This document shows positions 35,633-49,800 of a stretch of DNA of 64,000 nucleotides, one piece after another. The stretch covers positions 186,001-250,000 of the forward strand of contig JAQSEB010000122.1 of NCBI GenBank assembly GCA_030063045.1, given 5' to 3'. Both the position numbers and the translations under genes were made by a program. Below the pieces are notes generated by a model. It was not told the origin of the DNA, made no database searches, and saw only the letters and a list, made by a program, of their open reading frames with translations. Each line of letters starts with the position of its first letter. Positions within the stretch are counted from its first letter, which is position 1. The stretch is from Pratylenchus scribneri (lineage: Eukaryota > Nematoda > Chromadorea > Rhabditida > Pratylenchidae).

Positions 35633-37314
35633 GGAGCCTGATTAGTCTGCCTCAAATTTGGCTGGGGAAGGGCCAGGGCACTGGACAGAACCGTTCCATT
35701 ATCCTGTTGATTGGGCATTTGTTGTTGCACATTGTTTGGCGGTGGAGCAAAATTCATTGTTGGAACAAATTGGGTTTGGCCAGAAACATTGGAAGCAGCA
35801 TTTTGAGGAGGGCACCCAATTGGAATGGCATTGGAGGCAGTGGCTGGTGACCAAGCAGGTTGATGGTTCGAATCGGCATTGGTGTAATTGGTGGAGCGAA
35901 ATGTGCCAGCAGAGTTTTGTCGGGCTGAATTTGTCGATGGGACAACCTTGGACTTACAAAGAGGACGTGGATGGTTGCCTTGGCAGTTGGAGCATGTCAT
36001 TGGTTTAGGGCAGTTGTTCGCAAAGTGGCCATCACCCAAACATTTAAAGCAAATCTTCAATTCACGCAAACGGGCCAGCCGGGCATTATGATCAGCATAT
36101 TGAGGGCAATGCGTTGAGAAATGGCCAGGATCAATGCAAAAACGACAAGGTAGCTTTGGAATTTTCCTTTGGCGTTGATTGGGCATTGAATTTGGGGCAG
36201 AATTGTTGTTTTGACTTGCAAATGTCAATGAAGAATTAAGCTGTTGTTGTTGATTATGAGGAGCGAATGATTGTCGTTGATGGCCTGAATTTTGCTGCTG
36301 TTGTTGGGTTGATTTTGGCTTGAAGGGGTGAAGAGCACTGATGTCCTGTTTTCGCTTCAAAATTGTCTTCATGGCCGATTTCAAATTGCTCAAATTCCAA
36401 AAGCCAGAAGCGTCCCTGATTCGGTAAATTTCCTCGAGCATGAAGGCAGGCAATTTGCTTTCAATCTCCATGATGATGGGCAATGAGTCGGGATCCTCGC
36501 CTTGTTGTTCAAATTGGACGCAAAATGATTCAATGGTGTCAATTAATGTTGTCAAATCGGTGCAGAAATTCTCCCCACCACGAATTCGGGGCATTTGTTT
36601 GATGGATTTATGCAAAGAACGCGAAATTTCTACTGGGTTATTGTATTTGGCATTCAAAAGGTCAATGGCTTGGTGGTAGGAATCGTCAATTAAAGGTAAA
36701 GCATCAATCAAAGAAAGGGGCTCATTTTTAAGGCAAGTTTTCAAATAGGACAATTTAATTGAGAGGGGAACATTATCAGTATCTCCTACAGTTGCATTGA
36801 AAAGGGCCAAAAATCCAGGGAATTCAGAAATTTTTCCAGAAAATGTTGGTAATGGCAATTTGGGTAAATGGGCAAAATTTTGGGGAGTTGGGGCTTGTCC
36901 GGCATTGCCGGGGGCATTTTGATTAGCATCGGGCAAAAGGACGGCCAAATTTCTTTTTTCACTGCGAAGGGTCCGAACATAAGTTTTCAAGGTGGCCAAA
37001 GTGTCTTGATAGGGATGGGCAGCAATAAATGTTGTGTAAGCCTCATTGTCCACATTTCGCTCAGCCCCGGTCATGTTGTTGCGAAGACTTGTCCATTTTT
37101 CGTGCGCCGAATTCAGGTCGGTAAGAATTTCAAGGCAATCAGTGAGATGATGGTCAAGTTCGGACAATTTTTGTTTAACAGTAGGGAAATAATCAAAATC
37201 GGATTGGCCTACGGGTCGAGGTGGGACAGGGAAGGTCTTTTTGGTTTCGGCGTTAACTAATTCTCTGGCTTCGGGCAATATAAGTTCAATTTGTCTACGA
37301 AATTGTGCTGACAT
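35629..37314 (-). CDS. gag: BEL/Pao Gag polyprotein, copy 2 (561 aa)
   Basis: It matches 9475-11160: helical N-terminus, DUF1759-like central domain, Gln/Asn-rich linker and three zinc knuckles (C390-C403, C422-C435, C441-C453). Two substitutions (35675, 35685) change Pro to Leu and Ala to Ser close to the C-terminus in the low-complexity tail, where little effect is expected. No protease motif. Confidence 0.92.
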   Translation of the reverse strand: MSAQFRRQIELILPEARELVNAETKKTFPVPPRPVGQSDFDYFPTVKQKLSELDHHLTDCLEILTDLNSAHEKWTSLRNNMTGAERNVDNEAYTTFIAAHPYQDTLATLKTYVRTLRSEKRNLAVLLPDANQNAPGNAGQAPTPQNFAHLPKLPLPTFSGKISEFPGFLALFNATVGDTDNVPLSIKLSYLKTCLKNEPLSLIDALPLIDDSYHQAIDLLNAKYNNPVEISRSLHKSIKQMPRIRGGENFCTDLTTLIDTIESFCVQFEQQGEDPDSLPIIMEIESKLPAFMLEEIYRIRDASGFWNLSNLKSAMKTILKRKQDISALHPFKPKSTQQQQQNSGHQRQSFAPHNQQQQLNSSLTFASQNNNSAPNSMPNQRQRKIPKLPCRFCIDPGHFSTHCPQYADHNARLARLRELKICFKCLGDGHFANNCPKPMTCSNCQGNHPRPLCKSKVVPSTNSARQNSAGTFRSTNYTNADSNHQPAWSPATASNAIPIGCPPQNAASNVSGQTQFVPTMNFAPPPNNVQQQMPNQQDNGTVLSSALALPQPNLRQTNQAP

Positions 37315-37524
37315 TTTTGGGGAAAATCAAATGATATGGCTCAAATGGGCAGAAAATAGTAAATGTGGAATGGAAGGTAAATGGGCCAAAAAGTATGCAA
37401 ATGAGGGGCAAGGTCAAAGGAGATAATAATCTGGGCAAACAAGTGGCAAAAATGGGAATAAGGTGGAGGGAAAGGCAAAAAATTGGGCGAAAAAGAGGCC
37501 AAAGGTCGAAGTCCACGGTTGAGC
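37315..37524 (-). promoter_or_regulatory. 5' leader of the LTR element, copy 2
   Basis: This 210-bp region matches 11161-11370. The candidate primer-binding site is at 37504-37515, with the same caveats as in copy 1. Confidence 0.35.
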
Positions 37525-37835
37525 TGTAGCGTTCCCTTAGAACGCCAAAAATAGACTCAAATTTCCCCAAATTTACTCTTCCCAAAGTCAAATACAATAG
37601 TCCGGTTTCACAACTTTATTTTCCGCAATTGAAGGCAAAAAAAGGCAATTATTAATCCAAAGTCAGAAGGCAAAAAGTGGGCAAAGTTATGGAATGAAGA
37701 ATGGATGCTGGGGGGAAGATCGGATATATTTTATGGTGGCAATCCAAAGGGGGACAAGGAAATCCATTAGTGTAAAATGTGGGAAAAAATGGCTTTGGGG
37801 TGAATTCATCAAAAAGGGATTTTGCGGATGCAACA
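37525..37835 (-). repeat. 5' LTR of copy 2 (311 bp)
   Basis: It matches 31807-32117 with no visible difference and ends in GCAACA, followed by the CTGCA duplication. Confidence 0.95.
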
Positions 37836-40800
37836 CTGCAAATGCATTTTCCATTGGATTTTTGATAATTTTTTTGTATACATCTACGTATACATCTACA
37901 CAGAATATAGTCTGCAAATGCATTTTAGAGACTTATTTTTTGTCCAGGGAGAGGTCTATTTAATTCTGCAATTTTTAAGAATATCTTATTATCTAATTTT
38001 ATGTAGAATTAAGACTGCAAATGCATTTTCCATTGGATTTTTGATAATTTTTTTGTATACATCTACGTATACATCTACACAGAATATAGTCTGCAAATGC
38101 ATTTTCCATGGGAAGATTTATAATTTTTTGTATACATCTACACAGAATATAGTCTGCAAATGCATTTTAGAGACTTATTTTTTGTCCAGGGAGAGGTCTA
38201 TTTAATTCTGCAATTTTTAAGAATATCTTATTATCTAATTTTATGTAGAATTAAGACTGCAAATGCATTTTCGATGTGATTTTTTATCTATTTTTTGTAT
38301 ACATCTACGTATACATCTACACAGAATATAGTCTGCAAATGCATTTTCCATGGGAAGATTTATAATTTTTTGTATACATCTACGTATACATCTACACAGA
38401 ATAAAGTCTGCAAATGCATTTTCCATGGGATGTTTTATAATTTTTTTGTATACATCTACGTATACATCTACACAGAATATAGTCTGCAAATGCATTTTCC
38501 ATGGGAAGATTTATAATTTTTTGTATACATCTACGTATACATCTACACAGAATATAGTCTGCAAATGCATTTTAGAGACTTATTTTTTGTCCAGGGAGAG
38601 GTCTATTTAATTCTGCAATTTTTAAGAATATCTTATTATCTAATTTTATGTAGAATTAAGACTCCAAATGCATTTTTTATGTGATTTTTTAGCTATTTTT
38701 TGTATACATCTACGTATACATCTACACAGAATATAGTCTGCAAATGCATTTTCCATTGGATTTTTGATAATTTTTTTGTATACATCTACGTATACATCTA
38801 CACAGAATATAGTCTGCAAATGCATTTTCCATGGGAAGATTTATAATTTTTTGTATACATCTACGTATACATCTACACAGAATATAGTCTGCAAATGCAT
38901 TTTAGAGACTTATTTTTTGTCCAGGGAGAGGTCTATTTAATTCTGCAATTTTTAAGAATATCTTATTATCTAATTTTATGTAGAATTAAGACTGCAAATG
39001 CATTTTCTATGTGATTTTTTTATCTATTTTTTGTATACATCTACGTATACATCTACACAGAATATAGTCTGCAAATGCATTTTCCATGGGAAGATTTATA
39101 ATTTTTTGTATACATCTACGTATACATCTACACAGAATATAGTCTGCAAATGCATTTTCCATGGGAAGATTTATAATTTTTTGTATACATCTACGTATAC
39201 ATCTACACAGAATATAGTCTGCAAATGCATTTTCCATGGGATGTTTTATAATTTTTTTGTATACATCTACGTATACATCTACACAGAATATAGTCTGCAA
39301 ATGCATTTTCCATGGGAAGATTTATAATTTTTTGTATACATCTACGTATACATCTACACAGAATATAGTCTGCAAATGCATTTTAGAGACTTATTTTTTG
39401 TCCAGGGAGAGGTCTATTTAATTCTGCAATTTTTAAGAATATCTTATTATCTAATTTTATGTAAAATTAAGACTGCAAATGCATTTTCTATGTGATTTTT
39501 TTATCTATTTTTTGTATACATCTACGTATACATCTACACAGAATATAGTCTGCAAATGCATTTTCCATGGGAAGATTTATAATTTTTTGTATACATCTAC
39601 GTATACATCTACACAGAATAAAGTCTGCAAATGCATTTTCCATGGGATGTTTTATAATTTTTTTGTATACATCTACGTATACATCTACACAGATTATAGT
39701 CTGCAAATGCATTTTCCATGGGATGTTTTATAATTTTTTTGTATACATCTACGTATACATCTACACAGAATATAGTCTGCAAATGCATTTTCCATGGGAA
39801 GATTTATAATTTTTTGTATACATCTACGTATACATCTACACAGAATAAAGTCTGCAAATGCATTTTAGAGACTTATTTATTGTCCAGGGAGAGGTCTATT
39901 TAATTCTGCAATTTTTAAGAATATCTTATTATCTAATTTTATGTAGAATTAAGACTGCAAATGCATTTTCTATGTGATTTTTTTTATCTATTTTTTGTAT
40001 ACATCTACGTATACATCTATACAGAATATAGTCTGCAAATGCATTTTCCATGGGATGTTTTATAATTTTTTTGTATACATCTACGTATACATCTACACAG
40101 AATATAGTCTGCAAATGCATTTTAGAGACTTATTTTTTGTCCAGGGAGAGGTCTATTTAATTCTGCAATTTTTAAGAATATCTTATTATCTAATTTTATG
40201 TAGAATTAAGACTGCAAATGCATTTTCTATGTGATTTTTTTATCTATTTTTTGTATACATCTACGTATACATTTACACAGAATATAGTCTGCAAATGCAT
40301 TTTCCATTGGATTTTTGATAATTTTTTTGTATACATCTACGTATACATCTACACAGAATATAGTCTGCAAATGCATTTTCCATGGGAAGATTTATAATTT
40401 TTTGTATACATCTACGTATACATCTACACAGAATAAAGTCTGCAAATGCATTTTCCATGGGATGTTTTATAATTTTTTTGTATACATCTACGTATACATC
40501 TACACAGAATATAGTCTGCAAATGCATTTTCCATGGGATGTTTTATAATTTTTTTGTATACATCTACGTATACATCTACACAGAATATAGTCTGCAAATG
40601 CATTTTAGAGACTTATTTTTTGTCCAGGGAGAGGTCTATTTAATTCTGCAATTTTTAAGAATATCTTATTATCTAATTTTATGTAGAATTAAGACTGCAA
40701 ATGCATTTTCTATGTGATTTTTTTATCTATTTTTTGTATACATCTACGTATACATTTACACAGAATATAGTCTGCAAATGCATTTTCCATTGGATTTTTG

Positions 40801-43800
40801 ATAATTTTTTTGTATACATCTACGTATACATCTACACAGAATATAGTCTGCAAATGCATTTTAGAGACTTATTTTTTGTCCAGGGAGAGGTCTATTTAAT
40901 TCTGCAATTTTTAAGAATATTTTATTATCTAATTTTATGTAGAATTAAGACTGCAAATGCATTTTTTATGTGATTTTTTAGCTATTTTTTGTATACATCT
41001 ACGTATACATCTACACAGAATATAGTCTGCAAATGCATTTTAGAGACTTATTTTTTGTCCAGGGAGAGGTCTATTTAATTCTGCAATTTTTAAGAATATC
41101 TTATTATCTAATTTTATGTAGAATTAAGACTGCAAATGCATTTTCCATTGGATTTTTGATAATTTTTTTGTATACATCTACGTATACATCTACACAGAAT
41201 ATAGTCTGCAAATGCATTTTCCATGGGAAGATTTATAATTTTTTGTATACATCTACACAGAATATAGTCTGCAAATGCATTTTAGAGACTTATTTTTTGT
41301 CCAGGGAGAGGTCTATTTAATTCTGCAATTTTTAAGAATATCTTATTATCTAATTTTATGTAGAATTAAGACTGCAAATGCATTTTCTATGTGATTTTTT
41401 TATCTATTTTTTGTATACATCTACGTATACATCTACACAGAATATAGTCTGCAAATGCATTTTCCATGGGAAGATTTATAATTTTTTGTATACATCTACG
41501 TATACATCTACACAGAATAAAGTCTGCAAATGCATTTTCCATGGGATGTTTTATAATTTTTTTGTATACATCTACGTATACATCTACACAGAATATAGTC
41601 TGCAAATGCATTTTCCATGGGAAGATTTATAATTTTTTGTATACATCTACGTATACATCTACACAGAATATAGTCTGCAAATGCATTTTAGAGACTTATT
41701 TTTTGTCCAGGGAGAGGTCTATTTAATTCTGCAATTTTTAAGAATATCTTATTATCTAATTTTATGTAGAATTAAGACTGCAAATGCATTTTTTATGTGA
41801 TTTTTTAGCTATTTTTTGTATACATCTACGTATACATCTACACAGAATATAGTCTGCAAATGCATTTTCCATTGGATTTTTGATAATTTTTTTGTATACA
41901 TCTACGTATACATCTACACAGAATATAGTCTGCAAATGCATTTTCCATGGGAAGATTTATAATTTTTTGTATACATCTACGTATACATCTACACAGAATA
42001 TAGTCTGCAAATGCATTTTAGAGACTTATTTTTTGTCCAGGGAGAGGTCTATTTAATTCTGCAATTTTTAAGAATATCTTATTATCTAATTTTATGTAGA
42101 ATTAAGACTGCAAATGCATTTTCTATGTGATTTTTTTATCTATTTTTTGTATACATCTACGTATACATCTACACAGAATATAGTCTGCAAATGCATTTTC
42201 CATGGGAAGATTTATAATTTTTTGTATACATCTACGTATACATCTACACAGAATATAGTCTGCAAATGCATTTTAGAGACTTATTTTTTGTCCAGGGAGA
42301 GGTCTATTTAATTCTGCAATTTTTAAGAATATCTTATTATCTAATTTTATGTAGAATTAAGACTGCAAATGCATTTTCTATGTGATTTTTTTATCTATTT
42401 TTTGTATACATCTACGTATACATCTACACAGAATATAGTCTGCAAATGCATTTTCCATGGGAAGATTTATAATTTTTTGTATACATCTACGTATACATCT
42501 ACACAGAATAAAGTCTGCAAATGCATTTTCCATGGGATGTTTTATAATTTTTTTGTATACATCTACGTATACATCTACACAGAATATAGTCTGCAAATGC
42601 ATTTTCCATGGGATGTTTTATAATTTTTTTGTATACATCTACGTATACATCTACACAGAATATAGTCTGCAAATGCATTTTAGAGACTTATTTTTTGTCC
42701 AGGGAGAGGTCTATTTAATTCTGCAATTTTTAAGAATATCTTATTATCTAATTTTATGTAGAATTAAGACTGCAAATGCATTTTTTATGTGATTTTTTAG
42801 CTATTTTTTGTATACATCTACGTATACATCTACACAGAATATAGTCTGCAAATGCATTTTCCATTGGATTTTTGATAATTTTTTTGTATACATCTACGTA
42901 TACATCTACACAGAATATAGTCTGCAAATGCATTTTCCATGGGAAGATTTATAATTTTTTGTATACATCTACGTATACATCTACACAGAATATAGTCTGC
43001 AAATGCATTTTAGAGACTTATTTTTTGTCCAGGGAGAGGTCTATTTAATTCTGCAATTTTTAAGAATATCTTATTATCTAATTTTATGTAGAATTAAGAC
43101 TGCAAATGCATTTTCTATGTGATTTTTTTATCTATTTTTTGTATACATCTACGTATACATCTACACAGAATATAGTCTGCAAATGCATTTTCCATGGGAA
43201 GATTTATAATTTTTTGTATACATCTACGTATACATCTACACAGAATAAAGTCTGCAAATGCATTTTCCATGGGATGTTTTATAATTTTTTTGTATACATC
43301 TACGTATACATCTACACAGAATATAGTCTGCAAATGCATTTTCCATGGGATGTTTTATAATTTTTTTGTATACATCTACGTATACATCTACACAGAATAT
43401 AGTCTGCAAATGCATTTTAGAGACTTATTTTTTGTCCAGGGAGAGGTCTATTTAATTCTGCAATTTTTAAGAATATCTTATTATCTAATTTTATGTAGAA
43501 TTAAGACTGCAAATGCATTTTCTATGTGATTTTTTTTATCTATTTTTTGTATACATCTACGTATACATTTACACAGAATATAGTCTGCAAATGCATTTTC
43601 CATGGGATGTTTTATAATTTTTTTTGTATACATCTACGTATACATCTACACAGAATAAAGTCTGCAAATGCATTTTCCATGGGATGTTTTATAATTTTTT
43701 TGTATACATCTACGTATACATCTACACAGAATATAGTCTGCAAATGCATTTTCCATGGGATGTTTTATAATTTTTTTGTATACATCTACGTATACATCTA

Positions 43801-46800
43801 CACAGAATATAGTCTGCAAATGCATTTTAGAGACTTATTTTTTGTCCAGGGAGAGGTCTATTTAATTCTGCAATTTTTAAGAATATCTTATTATCTAATT
43901 TTATGTAGAATTAAGACTGCAAATGCATTTTTTATGTGATTTTTTAGCTATTTTTTGTATACATCTACGTATACATCTACACAGAATATAGTCTGCAAAT
44001 GCATTTTCCATTGGATTTTTGATAATTTTTTTGTATACATCTACGTATACATCTACACAGAATATAGTCTGCAAATGCATTTTCCATGGGAAGATTTATA
44101 ATTTTTTGTATACATCTACGTATACATCTACACAGAATATAGTCTGCAAATGCATTTTAGAGACTTATTTTTTGTCCAGGGAGAGGTCTATTTAATTCTG
44201 CAATTTTTAAGAATATCTTATTATCTAATTTTATGTAGAATTAAGACTGCAAATGCATTTTCTATGTGATTTTTTTATCTATTTTTTGTATACATCTACG
44301 TATACATCTACACAGAATATAGTCTGCAAATGCATTTTCCATGGGAAGATTTATAATTTTTTGTATACATCTACGTATACATCTACACAGAATAAAGTCT
44401 GCAAATGCATTTTCCATGGGATGTTTTAAAATTTTTTTGTATACATCTACGTATACATCTACACAGAATATAGTCTGCAAATGCATTTTCCATGGGATGT
44501 TTTATAATTTTTTTGTATACATCTACGTATACATCTACACAGAATATAGTCTGCAAATGCATTTTAGAGACTTATTTTTTGTCCAGGGAGAGGTCTATTT
44601 AATTCTGCAATTTTTAAGAATATCTTATTATCTAATTTTATGTAGAATTAAGACTGCAAATGCATTTTCTATGTGATTTTTTTATCTATTTTTTGTATAC
44701 ATCTACGTATACATCTACACAGAATATAGTCTGCAAATGCATTTTCCATGGGAAGATTTATAATTTTTTGTATACATCTACGTATACATCTACACAGAAT
44801 AAAGTCTGCAAATGCATTTTCCATGGGATGTTTTATAATTTTTTTGTATACATCTACGTATACATCTACACAGAATATAGTCTGCAAATGCATTTTCCAT
44901 GGGATGTTTTATAATTTTTTTGTATACATCTACGTATACATCTACACAGAATATAGTCTGCAAATGCATTTTAGAGACTTATTTTTTGTCCAGGGAGAGG
45001 TCTATTTAATTCTGCAATTTTTAAGAATATCTTATTATCTAATTTTATGTAGAATTAAGACTGCAAATGCATTTTCTATGTGATTTTTTTTATCTATTTT
45101 TTGTATACATCTACGTATACATTTACACAGAATATAGTCTGCAAATGCATTTTCCATGGGATGTTTTATAATTTTTTTTGTATACATCTACGTATACATC
45201 TACACAGAATATAGTCTGCAAATGCATTTTAGAGACTTATTTTTTGTCCAGGGAGAGGTCTATTTAATTCTGCAATTTTTAAGAATATTTTATTATCTAA
45301 TTTTATGTAGAATTAAGACTGCAAATGCATTTTTTATGTGATTTTTTAGCTATTTTTTGTATACATCTACGTATACATCTACACAGAATATAGTCTGCAA
45401 ATGCATTTTAGAGACTTATTTTTTGTCCAGGGAGAGGTCTATTTAATTCTGCAATTTTTAAGAATATTTTATTATCTAATTTTATGTAGAATTAAGACTG
45501 CAAATGCATTTTTTATGTGATTTTTTAGCTATTTTTTGTATACATCTACGTATACATCTACACAGAATATAGTCTGCAAATGCATTTTAGAGACTTATTT
45601 TTTGTCCAGGGAGAGGTCTATTTAATTCTGCAATTTTTAAGAATATCTTATTATCTAATTTTATGTAGAATTAAGACTGCAAATGCATTTTCTATGTGAT
45701 TTTTTTATCTATTTTTTGTATACATCTACGTATACATTTACACAGAATATAGTCTGCAAATGCATTTTCCATTGGATTTTTGATAATTTTTTTGTATACA
45801 TCTACGTATACATCTACACAGAATATAGTCTGCAAATGCATTTTAGAGACTTATTTTTTGTCCAGGGAGAGGTCTATTTAATTCTGCAATTTTTAAGAAT
45901 ATTTTATTATCTAATTTTATGTAGAATTAAGACTGCAAATGCATTTTTTATGTGATTTTTTAGCTATTTTTTGTATACATCTACGTATACATCTACACAG
46001 AATATAGTCTGCAAATGCATTTTCCATTGGATTTTTGATAATTTTTTTGTATACATCTACGTATACATCTACACAGAATATAGTCTGCAAATGCATTTTC
46101 CATGGGAAGATTTATAATTTTTTGTATACATCTACGTATACATCTACACAGAATAAAGTCTGCAAATGCATTTTCCATGGGAAGATTTATAATTTTTTGT
46201 ATACATCTACGTATACATCTACACAGAATAAAGTCTGCAAATGCATTTTCCATGGGATGTTTTATAATTTTTTTGTATACATCTACGTATACATCTACAC
46301 AGAATATAGTCTGCAAATGCATTTTAGAGACTTATTTTTTGTCCAGGGAGAGGTCTATTTAATTCTGCAATTTTTAAGAATATCTTATTATCTAATTTTA
46401 TGTAGAATTAAGACTGCAAATGCATTTTCTATGTGATTTTTTTATCTATTTTTTGTATACATCTACGTATACATTTACACAGAATATAGTCTGCAAATGC
46501 ATTTTCCATTGGATTTTTGATAATTTTTTTGTATACATCTACGTATACATCTACACAGAATATAGTCTGCAAATGCATTTTCCATTGGATTTTTGATAAT
46601 TTTTTTGTATACATCTACGTATACATCTACACAGAATATAGTCTGCAAATGCATTTTAGAGACTTATTTTTTGTCCAGGGAGAGGTCTATTTAATTCTGC
46701 AATTTTTAAGAATATCTTATTATCTAATTTTATGTAGAATTAAGACTGCAAATGCATTTTCTATGTGATTTTTTTTATCTATTTTTTGTATACATCTACG

Positions 46801-49800
46801 TATACATTTACACAGAATATAGTCTGCAAATGCATTTTCCATGGGATGTTTTATAATTTTTTTTGTATACATCTACGTATACATCTACACAGAATATAGT
46901 CTGCAAATGCATTTTCCATGGGATGTTTTATAATTTTTTTGTATACATCTACGTATACATCTACACAGAATATAGTCTGCAAATGCATTTTAGAGACTTA
47001 TTTTTTGTCCAGGGAGAGGTCTATTTAATTCTGCAATTTTTAAGAATATCTTATTATCTAATTTTATGTAGAATTAAGACTGCAAATGCATTTTCTATGT
47101 GATTTTTTTTATCTATTTTTTGTATACATCTACGTATACATTTACACAGAATATAGTCTGCAAATGCATTTTCCATGGGATGTTTTATAATTTTTTTTGT
47201 ATACATCTACGTATACATCTACACAGAATATAGTCTGCAAATGCATTTTAGAGACTTATTTTTTGTCCAGGGAGAGGTCTATTTAATTCTGCAATTTTTA
47301 AGAATATTTTATTATCTAATTTTATGTAGAATTAAGACTGCAAATGCATTTTTTATGTGATTTTTTAGCTATTTTTTGTATACATCTACGTATACATCTA
47401 CACAGAATATAGTCTGCAAATGCATTTTAGAGACTTATTTTTTGTCCAGGGAGAGGTCTATTTAATTCTGCAATTTTTAAGAATATTTTATTATCTAATT
47501 TTATGTAGAATTAAGACTGCAAATGCATTTTTTATGTGATTTTTTAGCTATTTTTTGTATACATCTACGTATACATCTACACAGAATATAGTCTGCAAAT
47601 GCATTTTAGAGACTTATTTTTTGTCCAGGGAGAGGTCTATTTAATTCTGCAATTTTTAAGAATATCTTATTATCTAATTTTATGTAGAATTAAGACTGCA
47701 AATGCATTTTCTATGTGATTTTTTTATCTATTTTTTGTATACATCTACGTATACATTTACACAGAATATAGTCTGCAAATGCATTTTCCATTGGATTTTT
47801 GATAATTTTTTTGTATACATCTACGTATACATCTACACAGAATATAGTCTGCAAATGCATTTTAGAGACTTATTTTTTGTCCAGGGAGAGGTCTATTTAA
47901 TTCTGCAATTTTTAAGAATATTTTATTATCTAATTTTATGTAGAATTAAGACTGCAAATGCATTTTTTATGTGATTTTTTAGCTATTTTTTGTATACATC
48001 TACGTATACATCTACACAGAATATAGTCTGCAAATGCATTTTCCATTGGATTTTTGATAATTTTTTTGTATACATCTACGTATACATCTACACAGAATAT
48101 AGTCTGCAAATGCATTTTCCATGGGAAGATTTATAATTTTTTGTATACATCTACGTATACATCTACACAGAATAAAGTCTGCAAATGCATTTTCCATGGG
48201 AAGATTTATAATTTTTTGTATACATCTACGTATACATCTACACAGAATAAAGTCTGCAAATGCATTTTCCATGGGATGTTTTATAATTTTTTTGTATACA
48301 TCTACGTATACATCTACACAGAATATAGTCTGCAAATGCATTTTAGAGACTTATTTTTTGTCCAGGGAGAGGTCTATTTAATTCTGCAATTTTTAAGAAT
48401 ATCTTATTATCTAATTTTATGTAGAATTAAGACTGCAAATGCATTTTCTATGTGATTTTTTTATCTATTTTTTGTATACATCTACGTATACATCTACACA
48501 GAATATAGTCTGCAAATGCATTTTCCATGGGAAGATTTATAATTTTTTGTATACATCTACGTATACATCTACACAGAATAAAGTCTGCAAATGCATTTTC
48601 CATGGGAAGATTTATAATTTTTTGTATACATCTACGTATACATCTACACAGAATAAAGTCTGCAAATGCATTTTCCATGGGATGTTTTATAATTTTTTTG
48701 TATACATCTACGTATACATCTACACAGAATATAGTCTGCAAATGCATTTTAGAGACTTATTTTTTGTCCAGGGAGAGGTCTATTTAATTCTGCAATTTTT
48801 AAGAATATCTTATTATCTAATTTTATGTAGAATTAAGACTGCAAATGCATTTTCTATGTGATTTTTTTATCTATTTTTTGTATACATCTACGTATACATT
48901 TACACAGAATATAGTCTGCAAATGCATTTTCCATTGGATTTTTGATAATTTTTTTGTATACATCTACGTATACATCTACACAGAATATAGTCTGCAAATG
49001 CATTTTCCATTGGATTTTTGATAATTTTTTTGTATACATCTACGTATACATCTACACAGAATATAGTCTGCAAATGCATTTTAGAGACTTATTTTTTGTC
49101 CAGGGAGAGGTCTATTTAATTCTGCAATTTTTAAGAATATTTTATTATCTAATTTTATGTAGAATTAAGACTGCAAATGCATTTTTTATGTGATTTTTTA
49201 GCTATTTTTTGTATACATCTACGTATACATCTACACAGAATATAGTCTGCAAATGCATTTTCCATTGGATTTTTGATAATTTTTTTGTATACATCTACGT
49301 ATACATCTACACAGAATATAGTCTGCAAATGCATTTTCCATGGGAAGATTTATAATTTTTTGTATACATCTACGTATACATCTACACAGAATAAAGTCTG
49401 CAAATGCATTTTCCATGGGAAGATTTATAATTTTTTGTATACATCTACGTATACATCTACACAGAATAAAGTCTGCAAATGCATTTTAGAGACTTATTTT
49501 TTGTCCAGGGAGAGGTCTATTAATTCTGCAATTTTTAAGAATATCTTATTATCTAATTTTATGTAGAATTAAGACTGCAAATGCATTTTCTATGTGATTT
49601 TTTTTATCTATTTTTTGTATACATCTACGTATACATTTACACAGAATATAGTCTACAAATGCATTTTCCATTGGATTTTTGATAATTTTTTTGTATACAT
49701 CTACGTATACATCTACACAGAATATAGTCTGCAAATGCATTTTAGAGACTTATTTTTTGTCCAGGGAGAGGTCTATTTAATTCTGCAATTTTTAAGAATA

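Larger units (their letters stand above)
31807..37835 (-). mobile_element. BEL/Pao-type LTR retrotransposon lacking reverse transcriptase, copy 2
   Basis: It is 6,029 bp, the same length as copy 1, and collinear at an offset of 26,154 bp. Substitutions I found against copy 1 are 31872 (a for t), 33089 (a for c), 35675 (a for g) and 35685 (a for c); there may be others. Its two LTRs look identical. Same target duplication and same flanking monomers show it was copied with the surrounding satellite and did not insert independently. Confidence 0.92.
24810..49230. repeat. Superunit 2 of the satellite locus (about 24.4 kb)
   Basis: It has the same order of variants as superunit 1, including retrotransposon copy 2 at the same site. 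Differences are whole repeat units: one extra 2,954-bp block (28403-31356), loss of one approximately 3,057-bp block, loss of 407-bp units and loss of two 179-bp units. An extra 2,019-bp block is also present (45156-47174 resembles 47175-49193 in order). Confidence 0.8.
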
